Source of the DNA: Bactericera cockerelli | Taxonomy: Eukaryota > Arthropoda > Insecta > Hemiptera > Triozidae | Assembly (NCBI GenBank): GCA_024516035.1 | Contig: CM044959.1 | Coordinates: forward strand, 20,108,525 to 20,172,524 | DNA: 64,000 nt | Direction: 5' to 3' | Shown: one piece after another, positions 21,701-31,449 of the stretch | How positions within the stretch are numbered: position 1 is the first letter of the stretch | Layout of the letters: each line of letters opens with the position of its first letter | Position numbers and translations under genes: made by a program | The notes under the pieces: generated by a model | Databases searched by the model: none | What the model was told of the DNA's origin: nothing | The model's input: the letters and a program-made list of their open reading frames with translations, nothing else

Positions 21701-21945
21701 ACGAAGAGAAAAAAAGAATCTATGAACCGTGTATAGAACATCTCAAAGAAAAATACAGTAGTAAATATCCTCTTCGAGAATATCAAGTGATTGGTTTGTG
21801 GTTTGGAAGTAGAGGGTCAGTATCAAAGTTCCTGATGAATGCACTAAAACAGTTCATGATAACACCAAAACAAATCCAAGAAATGTGTGAGACAGTTCTG
21901 AAAGATTCAATACACATCATTCATAACCACATCCACGGAGTATGA
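18721..21945 (+). CDS. R2-like non-LTR retrotransposon polyprotein, intact
   Basis: A single uninterrupted ORF of 1074 codons. Two C2H2 zinc fingers come first (CSDCNKAF...HISKIH at about residues 91-113; CPFCNKQF...HIGCAH at about 138-158). After a basic linker, the reverse transcriptase has motif A LDISDAFSN (about 491), SQGSPISPILFNLAVN and catalytic GFADDKA (about 595). A C-terminal zinc knuckle CRRCKREKETIPHVLGSC (about 898) precedes a restriction-like endonuclease region with CDILAF and YILDPTVRYE (about 960-980), where the usual Pro of the PD motif is Cys. This order (ZF-RT-knuckle-RLE) is that of R2-superclade elements, whose protein nicks DNA and primes reverse transcription there. 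An A-rich end follows the stop directly. Confidence 0.93.
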   Translation: MSQTHFPFEHITTAVEEQNDIQQDLEGVSNVVVSNNQIEDDTLDSSAEWFDTHERPVTEKRKVQVCATVSSHNNNKVVSESSSQIATSFVCSDCNKAFSSSKGLKIHISKIHPHLKNINEALDKTKNDNLEEIGNSTCPFCNKQFKNTRGVNVHIGCAHLEEANKLTLDRIKKNDNSEANLDSATPSSPSEEQIKIDTQCKNWFLRFKNILVKEINTDELDAEITQFIKFLYEANKALPGPKHPAVKFYRLRQRKKNSNLNTGYSQSSNPQRKDKKVRQKRKDAYDYEVAQYNYYNQRKKVVRKIMDENVGKSCKIPIEIIEEHFKRKFETPNMMILDDYVNSTSGDDIIVSLDDVIKAIKSTSYDTSAGPDRVLIKTIKQLKLGETIKVIIEILLKSGYCPKSFREGRTVLIYKGNDEGNLKNWRPITIYSILRRIIEKVLDRKLREEINLNCNQRGFITGIQGCHINTKIIDACLRDAKENKKDCIVSFLDISDAFSNIGHDHLLKSLESAGIPTCLKNLIKALVLNNIIKIECNQKFSNHILLNRGVSQGSPISPILFNLAVNYVYHELCDPGYAKKFGYELNNNLDAVSLTGFADDKAITSNSLQSAINSIDLLQSLFRKIGLNINPNKSTCIAIIKGYLWNGTLTLLNGDNIKTISRDEKIKYLGCSFTDEIIFDFNVLEVFTKNCQKLVTSPLLKPDQKLNVINQYLFPSLVYPLQVVPLEKMPDNVLESINVIIRRSVKSIVGLPAHTVNAMLYAPRRLRGLGIINCIWEAYLQHFSIASKLMNVDDNLLHCSFDAQKEMELCIAKLKVSGDNAKSLRFHLRDNSFQEWCSAKYQGIGVQYFADHTPSNNFVMNKNSLSSSEWTAAIKLNSNYANLAGVPGVQTTSNSSYLCRRCKREKETIPHVLGSCSHNECLITMRHHKVKRMIIELLKLREVDCFEEVFCMDMDGSKRFCDILAFPKNSKMAYILDPTVRYESNDRNQAEKVDEEKKRIYEPCIEHLKEKYSSKYPLREYQVIGLWFGSRGSVSKFLMNALKQFMITPKQIQEMCETVLKDSIHIIHNHIHGV

Positions 21946-22015
21946 AAAAAAAAGAAGCAAAAAAAAACAGAAAAAAAAGAAGAAGAACAAAAAAAAAAAA
22001 AAAAAAAAAAATTGT
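18721..22015 (+). mobile_element. R2-like retrotransposon body
   Basis: The ORF is followed at once by 21943-22011, an A-rich stretch with AAGAAGAAC interruptions and a pure A run at about 21989-22010, taken as the 3' end. No rRNA gene sequence is visible on either side, so this copy is not in the 28S site used by classical R2. The 5' end is uncertain. Confidence 0.75.
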
Positions 22016-23218
22016 TTCTAGGAAGAAAAAAAAAATGTATTAACTGATGGATATGCTGTGTACTGGCAATCAGCAAAAATGCTGACAGCATCTTTGTTAT
22101 ATATTTTTTATAATAAATATAACATTTGTTTCTCTCTTATGAAGTATATAAACAGAATGTGTGTTTATAATTATCTATTAGAAACTACCTATCGATATGT
22201 ATTAATCTTGATTAACCTGCCTCTAGATTCTCTACGTGCCTTCTCTTCATGATCCTTTGTTTTCAACACAATTTGATAACCACAAAAACTATAACACAAA
22301 AATTGGCAAAATATGAACATAAAACTATAATTTTCCATGCATTATTCAAGACTGATATTCCAGAACCCACGTTGAAGGTTTATATTAATTGCACGTTGCA
22401 TACTTAGAAAATACCAGGCGCTCATACGAAGTATTTCAAACATCATCCGTTACAACCAAGTTCATTATTCCTTAAGATGAAAATGCAGCAGCAGTGGATC
22501 AGGACTAGAAAATTATGGAATTTAAACTCAAGCCAGTAACTTTAGCAGAGTGTTCTTGGGGGAATCGGAATAATTTTGAAAGCTTAAGCTTTAAATAAAG
22601 CGATGGTGTATCTTGAAATGTTCATAGGAAGACGTATCTATTTTACAATACCTATATTACAGGGAAAGTATGTGAAATTGAAAACTTATAGGTATTCCCA
22701 TGAGTGATACGTGTATCTAAACAGAAATAATACGACAGTACGACTCTTCATTTCTACAATTTATGCTACAATGCTGATCATCGTTTTATTTTGTGCTCAA
22801 TCACATCGATATGAAAAAGGAATCCGTGTATGTATGTAAACATTTTTTTCATCGATTAATTATAAAAGAATATTGAGCTGTATTGTATAGGTATGTAATC
22901 TATGTAATGCTAGGCTTTTTATTTCAGTTAGGTTTTTACATAAAATAGGAAATGCTTGACAAGTCTGACAACCGAGACGGCAGTTTTGTGGTGTGTAGTA
23001 GAATAATATCATCTACTCACGAGGAAGAGTGACAGTAAGTTGATATAGTAAAGAGACAAGAGAGAAGAGAATGACACACAAACAATGTCGGGTGTATTCG
23101 ATAGACTGTCATTGACATTAGAGAAAATGTCTGCAAACTGTTTTAACATTTTGCAAAGAAATATTTTGTGTTTTAATTTATGGGTTTAAATAGGAAAAAG
23201 TGAAAACGTAAATGTACC
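22016..23218. other. Intron DNA without recognised feature
   Basis: AT-rich, nothing recognised. Confidence 0.4.
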
Positions 23219-23626
23219 AATTATTTGACTGTGAAAGGTGACCATTATTTTCGAAACTTATTTTTCGACCCTCATAAAATATAACCTCCGTCCTAATCAG
23301 GACGTTAAATCAAATAAAATGGTTATGAAAGGGCATTCAGCCATAAAAATGTGCCACAAACTACCAACTTCAACCATGAGGTTGAAAAATGCCGACCCTA
23401 AGTAGATTTGGGAAAAGGGAAAGTAAAAGAAGAAGATAGAATTTTACACAAAAAAAACACATAGACAACCGATCTCTGAGTCGGTAGTATTCTAGTATTC
23501 CTTTGTACTTTTGTCCTGATATGAACAATTGAACAGGATTTCTAACATGCCTCCGAGTAAGATTTTCTGAGGGTTGAAATAAAAGTGACAAAATAATGGT
23601 CGATTTTTACACTGTCAAATAAATGG
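23219..23626. mobile_element. MITE-like element with inverted termini and a SINE tail inside
   Basis: The left end (TTATTTGACTGTGAAAGGTG, then ACCATTATTTTCG, then TTTCGACCCTC) matches the reverse complement of the right end near 23570-23625 (TTATTTGACAGTGTAAAAAT, CGACCATTATTTT, TTTCAACCCTC) over about 55 bp with mismatches. Inside, 23285-23340 reads CTAATCAGGACGTTAAATCA, the SINE tail also seen at 1665. No coding region. Confidence 0.65.
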
Positions 23627-23749
23627 TATAAGTACCCTATTAGTTTGAAATTTAAAAAGGAAGCCATCCATAAAATAATAATAAGTGAATATCATCCCTT
23701 GTTAAGCTATTCATAAATAATTATAATGGCTAATAGAAGTGACATGTTC

Positions 23750-23966
23750 AAGGATAATAATAATAATAATATCGCCTTATTTATACTGCCCGATTAGAAC
23801 TATTAAGCCCAATTATTCTAGCAGTAAGCCAAAGACGCATTATTATGTGGTAAGACTCCCAAGTGGGAGGATAACTTGTCATGTCCCGGCTGGATTTCGA
23901 ACCCGCGACCTCTGGAATCTCTGGATTCACAGAGTGCCGCCTTTACCACTAAGCTACCGGGACTGA
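23750..23966 (-). mobile_element. tRNA-derived SINE
   Basis: The minus-strand head TCCCGGTAGCTTAGTGGTAA, AGGCGGCACTCTGTGAATCC, then GGTCGCGGGTTCGAAATCC has an A box (TAGCTTAGTGG) and a B box (GGTTCGAAATCC). The far end is AATAATAATAATAAT. A partial second copy lies at 9805-9890. Confidence 0.75.
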
Positions 23967-25074
23967 TAAGATCAAATTTCAACTTTTTTTAAATACAAAT
24001 CTATAATTGAAAATTTCACAACATCGTTTTATCTGATGCGACTGATAATGTTCTTACTATGCAAAATATTAAATTAATAACGGGCAACATGATTGGAAAT
24101 CTCCATAGGCTAAGGAGGTAGGATAGAGGAGGGAGGAGGGCGGTAAACCAGAACGTCATAATAAAATCCAACGAGATTACTTATTTATGAAAATCGCGTG
24201 CTATGGTCGGAACGAAAATCCGTCCAGTAAAACTATTCAATTTTCCATTTATTCCCGTTGAGGACGAAGAGTGATCGGTTGAAGAGGATGAAAGGAAAGA
24301 AGAGAAAGAGAGGAGAAACCAGAGAAAGAGAGGTCAGCAAGAGAGGGAAAGAAGAGAAAGAGAGGGGAAGGAAAAACAATAGAAGGAGTGGTTAGAGGCG
24401 GAAATTGCGGAGAACAGTTTAGTGATGGCTGATTTCCTGAATATCGAAGCCTTGAATTGAAAATGGTAGGACAGTGAAATGAAAAATGTAGAGATGCCGT
24501 GATAAAAAACAAGTCATATTCTTACCTGGGCATTATTACTTGTTTCTACTTGTTGAAAAAGTATAAAACAGTTGTTGTATTTTAGGATGAGTGAATTATT
24601 AGAATAAATGAAGAAATTGAGTTAGAGAGAGAGATTTGATAAATTTCGTGAAAAGATGAAAGGTAAAAAAAAAAATACCTTCAGAATGTCTAGTATGTTT
24701 AATTAAGATTCCTTTCTTATAAGTCACTTCATTCTTTCCTACAATTACATTAAAAATCCATTTAAATTATTTAATTAGACAAAAGGAAATTGTGAAGGGG
24801 TATAGGAGGAAGAGAGAGAGAGTGAGAGAGAGGAAAAGAGAGAGGGAGAGGTGAAGAAATCAAGGGAAATCTTTTTAGCATAAAACAGAAGTGTAAAATA
24901 TTAATAAAAAAATACAGAGTAAAGAGAAAAAAAGTATAGGCAGATCGAGAGAGAGAAAAAAAAACAAAGATAAATAGACGGCTGAAAAGACAAGTGATGA
25001 AATTATCAAGAAGCTTTCAATCGTTAGCTAAAAAGTTAGTGCTATGAAGTAAAATATAAGAAATGATTACTTAC
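23967..25074. repeat. Intron DNA with GA-rich tracts
   Basis: Purine-rich tracts at 24275-24370 and 24800-24975 contain (AG)n and AAAGAGAGAG runs. No gene recognised between them. Confidence 0.6.
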
Positions 25075-25149
25075 TGTAAATAAAAAAGGAACCGTGGTAA
25101 CTAATTCTAGTACAAAATGAAATGAAAAAACAGTCATCATCATGTTTCC
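25075..25149 (-). CDS. Slo2: Slo2/KCNT exon, segment S3
   Basis: A 75-nt exon (25 codons, phase 0 on both sides) reading GNMMMTVFSFHFVLELVTTV then PFLFT. It aligns with the S3 block of Slo2 proteins (SFHFxLELVTTxPF). The acceptor is gatttcag and the donor GTAAGT. The MMMTV stretch differs from the usual IW-rich start of this block, a small divergence and not a defect. The intron to the next exon is 11 kb and holds the R2-like and fold-back elements. Confidence 0.9.
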
Positions 25150-25961
25150 CTGAAATCAAAAGAAAACAAAAATATTAATTATTAAACAAAGCCACGCACA
25201 ACAATTTGTTTTGTTTTGTTTGTTTTTTTTTTTTTTTTTTTTTTTTTTTTTGGCAAGCTCATTCCATACAGTCAAGTTATTGTGACAAGTTATTTTACCT
25301 TCTAAGTAAAAAAAAATATATCAGATTTTTGCAAATTTCAACCTTAGAACATCATGCTACAGGTAAAAATGATCAAGTGGACCGTCGAAAAGTTTGACCA
25401 TGCCACTTGAGCACTAACTGTACAGGGCTGAGCAACAACTTATAAAGAGTTGTGACTGCAATAGACACATTATTTCAACAGCAATAGTTAATAGAACTTG
25501 ATTTTTCCTGGCATGTTTGAATGCTATTAAAGTGTCGTTAGTAAGAGAATGAAGTAAATGGTAGCATATCATGTCACAAACATCACTATTATGTGTCGAG
25601 AAATTTCTTCGTAATAACAGAGAATTCAGGAAAATAATACATTTCTAAAACTTTTCTATACAATAATAATACAATAATTGCGGGAAAACGTGGCTGATTA
25701 GCCTTGACAGTCCAGCACTATCTGAACTTTCGTGAGAAGTAACAATTAAATTTAATAAGAAATAAATACTCTGGGTGAAGCAAAGGGACAAGAGAAAGCA
25801 TGGTCACCCGTCACTACAGTCACGGTCGAACAATCCATCCTGCGTCAGTAGTCACATACATGATGATCTTCTCTCCCGTGCTTCTCTTCTGATGGCACTA
25901 ATCTACTCAGGCAAGAGTCACATACTTGGTCTTCTCTTCTTATGCCACTAATTTACTCAGG
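25150..25961. other. Intron DNA with T tract and short tandem repeat
   Basis: A T run at about 25223-25250. Near 25845-25960 a loose direct repeat of about 62 bp (AGTCACATAC...CTTCTCTTCT...GCACTAATCTACTCAGG) occurs twice, directly before the repeat at 25962. Confidence 0.5.
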
Positions 25962-26240
25962 GTCATCATAGGGTGGCGTCATCGTGAACGATGGTAGCCA
26001 GACAGTGGAGGAATGACACAGCACTTCTACCACTGTCTTTACAAGGAGGCTAATAATTGACAAGGGCCCCCAGAACCTAGCTTAACTGGTCATTAGTCAT
26101 CATAGGGTGGCGTCATCGTGTACGATGGTAGCCAGACAGTGGAGGAATGACTCAGCACTTGTACCACTGTCTTTACAAGGAGGCTAATAATTGACAAGGG
26201 CCCCCAGAACCTAGCCAAAGCTGGTCTACTCCCTGTTTAT
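25962..26240 (+). repeat. GTCATCATAGGGTGGCGTCA repeat family, two tandem copies
   Basis: Two 134-bp copies starting at 25962 and 26096. Each runs GTCATCATAGGGTGGCGTCA, TCGTGAACGATGGTAGCCAG, ACAGTGGAGGAATGAC, then ACAAGGAGGCTAATAATTGA and GGGCCCCCAGAACC, with two or three differences. Other copies are at 39501-39675 (+) and 62910-63265 (-). Its right edge is about 70 bp from the donor of the Slo2 S2 exon. Confidence 0.85.
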
Positions 26241-26308
26241 AAGGTGAAGCAACCTTTTAGTCAATCACAGAAAATAATCAAAGGTGCTCTGTCAGTAATG
26301 AATCTTAC

Positions 26309-26507
26309 CTTGTAACCTAGATATGCGAGAAGTAAGCTCTCAGACAAAGATATGACTGCAAGGACAAGTTGCACAATCCAGAGGTAGATGGGCCGGCTCA
26401 CCCAGGTGATGGCATCCCAGTTGATAATTGGGTTCTCTTGAAACGCCTCTTCCGTGAGACTGTGAGATATGAGGAACTCTGTTTTGTTGCCGGGCGTGCA
26501 ACCATAG
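26309..26507 (-). CDS. Slo2: Slo2/KCNT exon, S1-S2 loop and S2
   Basis: A 199-nt exon starting YGCTPGNKTEFLISHS, carrying INWDAITWVSRPIYLW and the second membrane segment IVQLVLAVISLSESLLLAYL, and ending GYK. The INW...W pattern and the SxxExxLxYLxYK ending are Slo2 signatures. NKT in the loop is a possible glycosylation site (inference). The acceptor is ttggcag and the donor AAG|GTAAG. A non-LTR retrotransposon begins about 65 bp upstream of the acceptor, and a minisatellite-associated repeat ends about 80 bp beyond the donor, so the exon sits in a small island of unique DNA. Confidence 0.93.
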
Positions 26508-26773
26508 CTGCCAACAAAGAAATTCAAAGTTCAATGTCATTATGATCAATATCTGTGGGTAAGGTTCAAAAAATAGTGCATGTTTGCGAAACGAAACATT
26601 TACAAAAAGTAATGATATCCCACAAAAAAACTACCGTTAAAAAAAGGGCCAGGTTCCATAACTCCTATCCAAAAAGGTTTCGCCAATGAATGCAGTGATA
26701 TCTTGTTTGCGGCCAAGTTATCTTGGTACTAAACTATTTCTTTTATTAAACCCCGTTTTCTGAGTTCCTCAAT

Positions 26774-27558
26774 TTGTATGTTTTTAACTGCAAACTATCC
26801 TCTAACTTGGCCAGTTTCGCTCCTTGTGGTGGTTATATTGTCATTTTGTACCTATGTACATATAATCGTAATATTCCATACAACCGATGGCATAAGACTG
26901 GCCCTCGGTCTTTTTGGAAGTTTGTGAACAAGTCGCGTAAGATTGATGGGTTTCCAAAAGATATGTATTTGGACAGCGAAACGAGTAGCAGTGGTCATCA
27001 AACTGTGAATTTATTTGCTAAGTCTTTCTCCGCAGCTTATTCAGATTCAGACGCCAGAGTACCTGAATATCCTCGCTTGGATCATATTGATTTTAACTGT
27101 TGCTCGTTTTCTTCTGCCGATGTCTTGAAAGCTTTGTCATCTTTGCCACAAAAATTTTCTTCAGGCCCGGATGATGTCCCCAGTTTCATCTTAAAAAAAT
27201 GTGCTGCATCCTTAGCAAAACCTTTGACCATCTTGTTTAACAGATCTCTTTCTTCTGGTGTGTATCCGTCAAAGTGGAAATCTAGTTTCATATATCCTAT
27301 ACATAAATCTGGTGACAGGTCGAACGTTGGTAATTGCAGAGGTGTTTGCGTTCAGTCTGCAATACCAAAACTACTCGATCAGTTGGTTTCCGGACAACTT
27401 TCTTTTGCCTGCAAGCACTTCATTGCTGAACAGCAGCATGGCTTCACTGCGAAACGATCCACTGTCACGAATCTCCTTTCCTATCAACAAGATATATTAA
27501 CCTCGTTCCAATCTGGCAAAGATGTTCACTCTGTATATACCGACGTTGCCAAAGCATT
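26774..27558 (+). pseudogene. Non-LTR reverse transcriptase, N-terminal half (split by insertion)
   Basis: From about 26902 the frame reads TGPRSFWKFVNKSRKIDGFP, then LPQKFSSGPDDVPSFILKKC, ILFNRSLSSGVYPSKWKSSF, SAIPKLLDQLVSGQ and EQQHGFTAKRSTVTNLL. It stops being its own sequence at VYTDVAKAF, inside catalytic motif A. These are fingers and palm motifs of a Jockey/CR1-type enzyme; the usual NYRGI/NYRPI motif appears as NCRGVCVQS. The first ~40 codons after 26774 match nothing I know and the endonuclease is absent, so the copy is 5'-truncated. The frame runs on into the LTR and stops at 27628. Confidence 0.82.
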
Positions 27559-28959
27559 TGTTCAGTCTTTCAACCGAACACAATTTGGGTTTCTTCCCAA
27601 ACATGATATCTCAGGAGATTCATTTTAAGTTCCACGAAATAATATTACCTAACGTAATATTTCTTGTGATCTTTCCTCGCAAAAGTCTTTTGTCTTAAGG
27701 ATCTAATATCGCTTTCTATATTTTCATGATAGCCCATTCATTTATTACCGATTTCCGGCATCCTTTTTGTAGGTATTTTACATTTGTTACTTATAATCTT
27801 TTTCTCGGTATGCGACAGATAATGAATGCCTCAAATATTGTTCATTGAGTGACATACCCTCATAAATCATATTTTTTCCTCATAACCTATTATAGTTACT
27901 ATTTTTTATTGTTTTAAAGAATCTACCTAATCGATTCAGACATACCGTCTCGATCATAGAATATCAGGGACGGACCATATATTTAGTCAATTTTTCCTCT
28001 AACTTCCCCTCATGGGAAATCCCAAGATTTAAACCTTTGGGACCTCCTCCTTGACTCTGATTGGTTTAACCGATTATGATCTAAAGGCCGGAACAAACTC
28101 CTATCGATTTCCCCTTCGAAAGGAATCTTCCTTAAGGACTTGAGTTCAAATCTCAAGTCAGTTGTAAAGCCACAAACAAGTAGTGCAGTCACTAATAAGT
28201 TGTAAAGCCACAAACAAGTAGTGCAGTTACTAACAAGTTGTAAAGCCACAAACAAGTAGTGCAGTCACTAACAAATTGTAAAGCCACAAACAAGTAGTGC
28301 AGTTACTAACATGTCGTAAAGCCACTAACAAGCTGTGAAGTCACTCGAAGTTGTGCTTTACACTCCAACTCACTCGCAGTTGTAAATCTAACTCATCAGA
28401 TACAATTTAGTCTCCAACTCACCAGCAGTTGCTCCCCGGTTGTACGTTAACTGTCAATTCGGTAATCACTCTTTTGGTACAAAGTGTTATTTTGTTTACC
28501 AGTTCTATTTCCCTCAAGTTTTCATTCTGTGTTTTTAATTACTCTAAGTTCTCTCGCGAACAGGAACCAGTTGATACTTGAGTTTCTGACTGCCTAAAGT
28601 GCTATACAGTTTAAATCACCAAGATACTTCTTCGGTGATAATTGTTGCTTGGCATAGCTCAGACCTTTTCATCATCTAAATCATACAGTCCACTTTAATA
28701 ACTCATAACTTACAACTTGTATAATTTCATATTTACTAAGTTACACGTGTAAATTAATTGTGCTTTCATCAATAAACTCTACTCTCTTTAGTTGTTACTA
28801 ATTTAACTTGCAGTGTTTTTAATCATCCGCCCTTATTGTTATTTATGCTCTTATTGCTACCGAAGCAAAGCGTCGCGACCGAGTTTTTCGCGTTACGTGA
28901 TTTCAACACCCCAACATATGGCGATAGCCCTGCTCTATCTTGCCCCCCACACAGAGACA
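27559..28959 (+). repeat. 5' LTR of BEL/Pao element
   Basis: A 1401-bp repeat beginning TGTTCAGTC and ending AGAGACA (TG...CA), repeated 4260 bp downstream at 31819-33219. Line-by-line reading found no difference between the copies. An internal minisatellite at about 28158-28330 (unit AGTTGTAAAGCCACAAACAA then GTAGTGCAGTCACTAAC, about four copies) lies in both LTRs. The flank GCATT at 27554-27558 is duplicated after the 3' LTR. Confidence 0.95.
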
Positions 28960-29145
28960 TTGGTCCTTCGGGCCGGATGAACTTTTGCCTGACTAGCTGT
29001 AAGTGTATAAAAATTATAACAACAATTGACATTTAACTACTTTTTATCATCTTGTGTAATTTAACATTGGTCTATCACACGGCCATAACTAACTCTCATT
29101 TTTCTCGTGTTCTGAGTTTAAAACATCTTCTAACAAACATTCAAA
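28960..29145 (+). other. BEL/Pao leader with candidate primer-binding site
   Basis: TTGGTCCTTCGGGCCGGATG begins directly at the LTR edge (28960), where a tRNA primer-binding site is expected. I did not assign the tRNA. The rest is an untranslated leader to the gag start. Confidence 0.55.
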
Positions 29146-31389
29146 ATGGCTCCTACAAAAGCCATGGTCAAACGTGACCTCTTAAAAATAACTAAATTAG
29201 TGACTACCTCAAAGCACTATATTGAATCACCAGATGAAGCAGATCTGGAAATACTTGAAACAAAGCGCCAAGACCTAATATTACTTGCAGATCAATTAAA
29301 ATCTCTGACAAGTAATATTTTGGACATCACATGCGATGATGACCATCACGACAAATCTGATTTCGATAAGTACGAGTCAGAAGCGGACACTTTGACCTCC
29401 CAGGTGCTTGGATTGATCCATAAATCTGCCATAGAAATCGAGCGGCGAAAATCTTCTTCTCCAGAACCGTCTCTCTCGCCTTCATCTCAAAGCTCCAGTG
29501 TGGCAGCTCTACCACAAATAAAACTCCCTCAAATTGAACTCCCTACGTTCAATGGTTCTCATGGCCAGTTCACGGATTTTCACAACACCTTCCAGTCGCT
29601 GGTCCATGAGAACGCTTCACTCACGGCAGTTCAGAAGCTCCATTACCTCCGGTCGTGCCTCAAGGGACAAGCTGCCGAGGTAATTTCAGCTATTTCCATC
29701 TCAGAGGACAATTATAAGGTCGCTTGGGATCTTCTGGTACAACAGTACCAAAACCGAAGAAGGATTGTGGAGACACATCTCAATGCCGTCTTCAGCATTC
29801 CTGCTCTTCCCAAGTTCGACAGCGGTAAGGCCCTATCCCACTTGTACAACGAGGTGCAGAAAAACCTCAAGGCCTTAGCTGCGCTCGATCTAGACCCGTC
29901 CTCTGGCTGCGGCGACATCATCCTGATCCATGTCGTCAAGCAGAAGCTTAACAACCACTTGCTCAAGGAATGGGAACTAGCTATTCACCATCTCCAAGAC
30001 GAGCTTCCGACCCTAGCGCAATTCCTGGAGTTCCTGCTGAAGCACTCGCGAGTTCAGGAGGCGATGCAGTTTTCTTCAGAGAATCGTCCAGGGGACACGG
30101 TTAGCGGCAGTACAGGAAGGAGCAACTTCAAGGGGCCCAAAAAAGGTATGTGCCTAACGTCCTCTATTAATAAGTGTCCAGCTCCTAACTCTAATTCCAG
30201 CTGTCCTTACTGTTTGAGCAATCATTATTTACATGCATGTGACAAATTTAAGTCTCTCTCAGTGAAAGACAGAATTCAGCAAGTTAAAAACTTTCACCTC
30301 TGTATGAACTGTCTGTCTCCTTCACACATCAAACCTGACTGCAAGTCAAGGTATTTTTGTTCTAAATGTAACAAAAAACACCACACTCTACTTCACCATT
30401 ATCAAGGTGAAAAACCCCGGTCATCCCCAATCACACCCATGAGCAACATTCCCTCTTCCTCACATAGTACTGACCGCGAGAAACCGCAAGCCGCTAATCT
30501 TACGCGCAATTTCTCCTCCGCCTCACGGAGCGCTAATCAAAATTCTCTCGTGAGTTCTTCTTCACAAAATACGTATAATCGTAAGATTAAAACCGTTTTA
30601 CTAGCCACGGCTGTCGTCACTATGTATGACCGCGATGGTAATCCACACAAACTCAGAGCCTTGTTAGATAACGGCTCACAATCTAACTTCATTTCCCAGA
30701 ATGCATGCCAACTGCTTAAGTTGAAAGGGAAAAAATCCAATACAACACTTGCTGGTATTGGTGGGGCAAAACTCGCCTCCACTCATTTTATTACTCACAC
30801 CATTCATTCAAGTGACTATGCTTACAAACAGTCACTTGACTTTATCATCTTGGCCAAGTTAACTCAAAACTTGCCAAGTGAAAATATTGACATTTCTAGA
30901 CTCAATATCCCTAACTCCATAAATCTAGCCGATCCAAACTTCTACATGTCTGGTCCTATTGATCTTATCATAGGCTCAGAGTTATTCTTCTCGCTCTTGT
31001 GTGTTGGGCAGAAGAAACTGGGCCCATCTTTGCCCCTTCTTACTAAAACCAGGCTCGGCTGGATTATATCAGGCCCTCTTCACTCTTCTTCAAAGAGACC
31101 TACTGTTAAAAATAGTTTCCTTGCCACTCGGGTTCAATCAAGACCCAAAAATATTTCTTTGCGTGAATCCAACACGGCCAATTTTAATCCACCGAATTCA
31201 CGTCCTCTAACTCCTATATTTAAGGATCCCTCAGACCTCTCTTTCCTAACTCCTGGACATTTCTTGATAGGTGACGCGTTACAGGCACAACCTGAAAGGG
31301 ATGTTTCAGGCGTTTCAATGAATCGTCGGAACCGCTGGCAAAGGGGCGATCGGACGTGTTGTAAGCGTCCATTCTGGCAAAAACGGTAA
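29146..31389 (+). CDS. BEL/Pao gag-protease polyprotein, internally deleted, frameshifted at the end
   Basis: 747 codons starting in a good context (CAAAATGGCT). Gag: IELPTFNGSHGQFTDFHNTF and LRSCLKGQAAEVISAI (about residues 130-190). Zinc knuckles: CPYCLSNHYLHAC, CMNCLSPSHIKPDC and CSKCNKKHH (about 353-415). Aspartic protease: LLDNGSQSNF (about 506), with IIGSELF and RLGWIISG downstream. After residue ~690 the frame passes straight to SDLSFLTPGHFLIG, from the extreme C-terminus of BEL/Pao pol. Reverse transcriptase, RNase H and integrase are therefore missing. A second deletion and frameshift follows NRRNRWQ; the true C-terminal motif (RVVSVHSGKNGNVRVATV) continues in another frame to about 31450. 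The copy cannot move alone. Confidence 0.92.
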   Translation: MAPTKAMVKRDLLKITKLVTTSKHYIESPDEADLEILETKRQDLILLADQLKSLTSNILDITCDDDHHDKSDFDKYESEADTLTSQVLGLIHKSAIEIERRKSSSPEPSLSPSSQSSSVAALPQIKLPQIELPTFNGSHGQFTDFHNTFQSLVHENASLTAVQKLHYLRSCLKGQAAEVISAISISEDNYKVAWDLLVQQYQNRRRIVETHLNAVFSIPALPKFDSGKALSHLYNEVQKNLKALAALDLDPSSGCGDIILIHVVKQKLNNHLLKEWELAIHHLQDELPTLAQFLEFLLKHSRVQEAMQFSSENRPGDTVSGSTGRSNFKGPKKGMCLTSSINKCPAPNSNSSCPYCLSNHYLHACDKFKSLSVKDRIQQVKNFHLCMNCLSPSHIKPDCKSRYFCSKCNKKHHTLLHHYQGEKPRSSPITPMSNIPSSSHSTDREKPQAANLTRNFSSASRSANQNSLVSSSSQNTYNRKIKTVLLATAVVTMYDRDGNPHKLRALLDNGSQSNFISQNACQLLKLKGKKSNTTLAGIGGAKLASTHFITHTIHSSDYAYKQSLDFIILAKLTQNLPSENIDISRLNIPNSINLADPNFYMSGPIDLIIGSELFFSLLCVGQKKLGPSLPLLTKTRLGWIISGPLHSSSKRPTVKNSFLATRVQSRPKNISLRESNTANFNPPNSRPLTPIFKDPSDLSFLTPGHFLIGDALQAQPERDVSGVSMNRRNRWQRGDRTCCKRPFWQKR

Positions 31390-31449
31390 CGTCCGAGTTG
31401 CCACTGTTAAAACCGCTACAAGCACTTTCAAACGGTGCGTTCAATGGTC

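Noticed and set aside
18721..21945. Host zinc-finger gene
   Set aside because: The two C2H2 fingers are followed in the same frame by a complete reverse transcriptase and endonuclease, so they are the DNA-binding part of an R2-like element.
28160..28330. CRISPR-like array of regularly spaced repeats
   Set aside because: The units are contiguous, without unique spacers, and occur identically in both LTRs of a eukaryotic retrotransposon.
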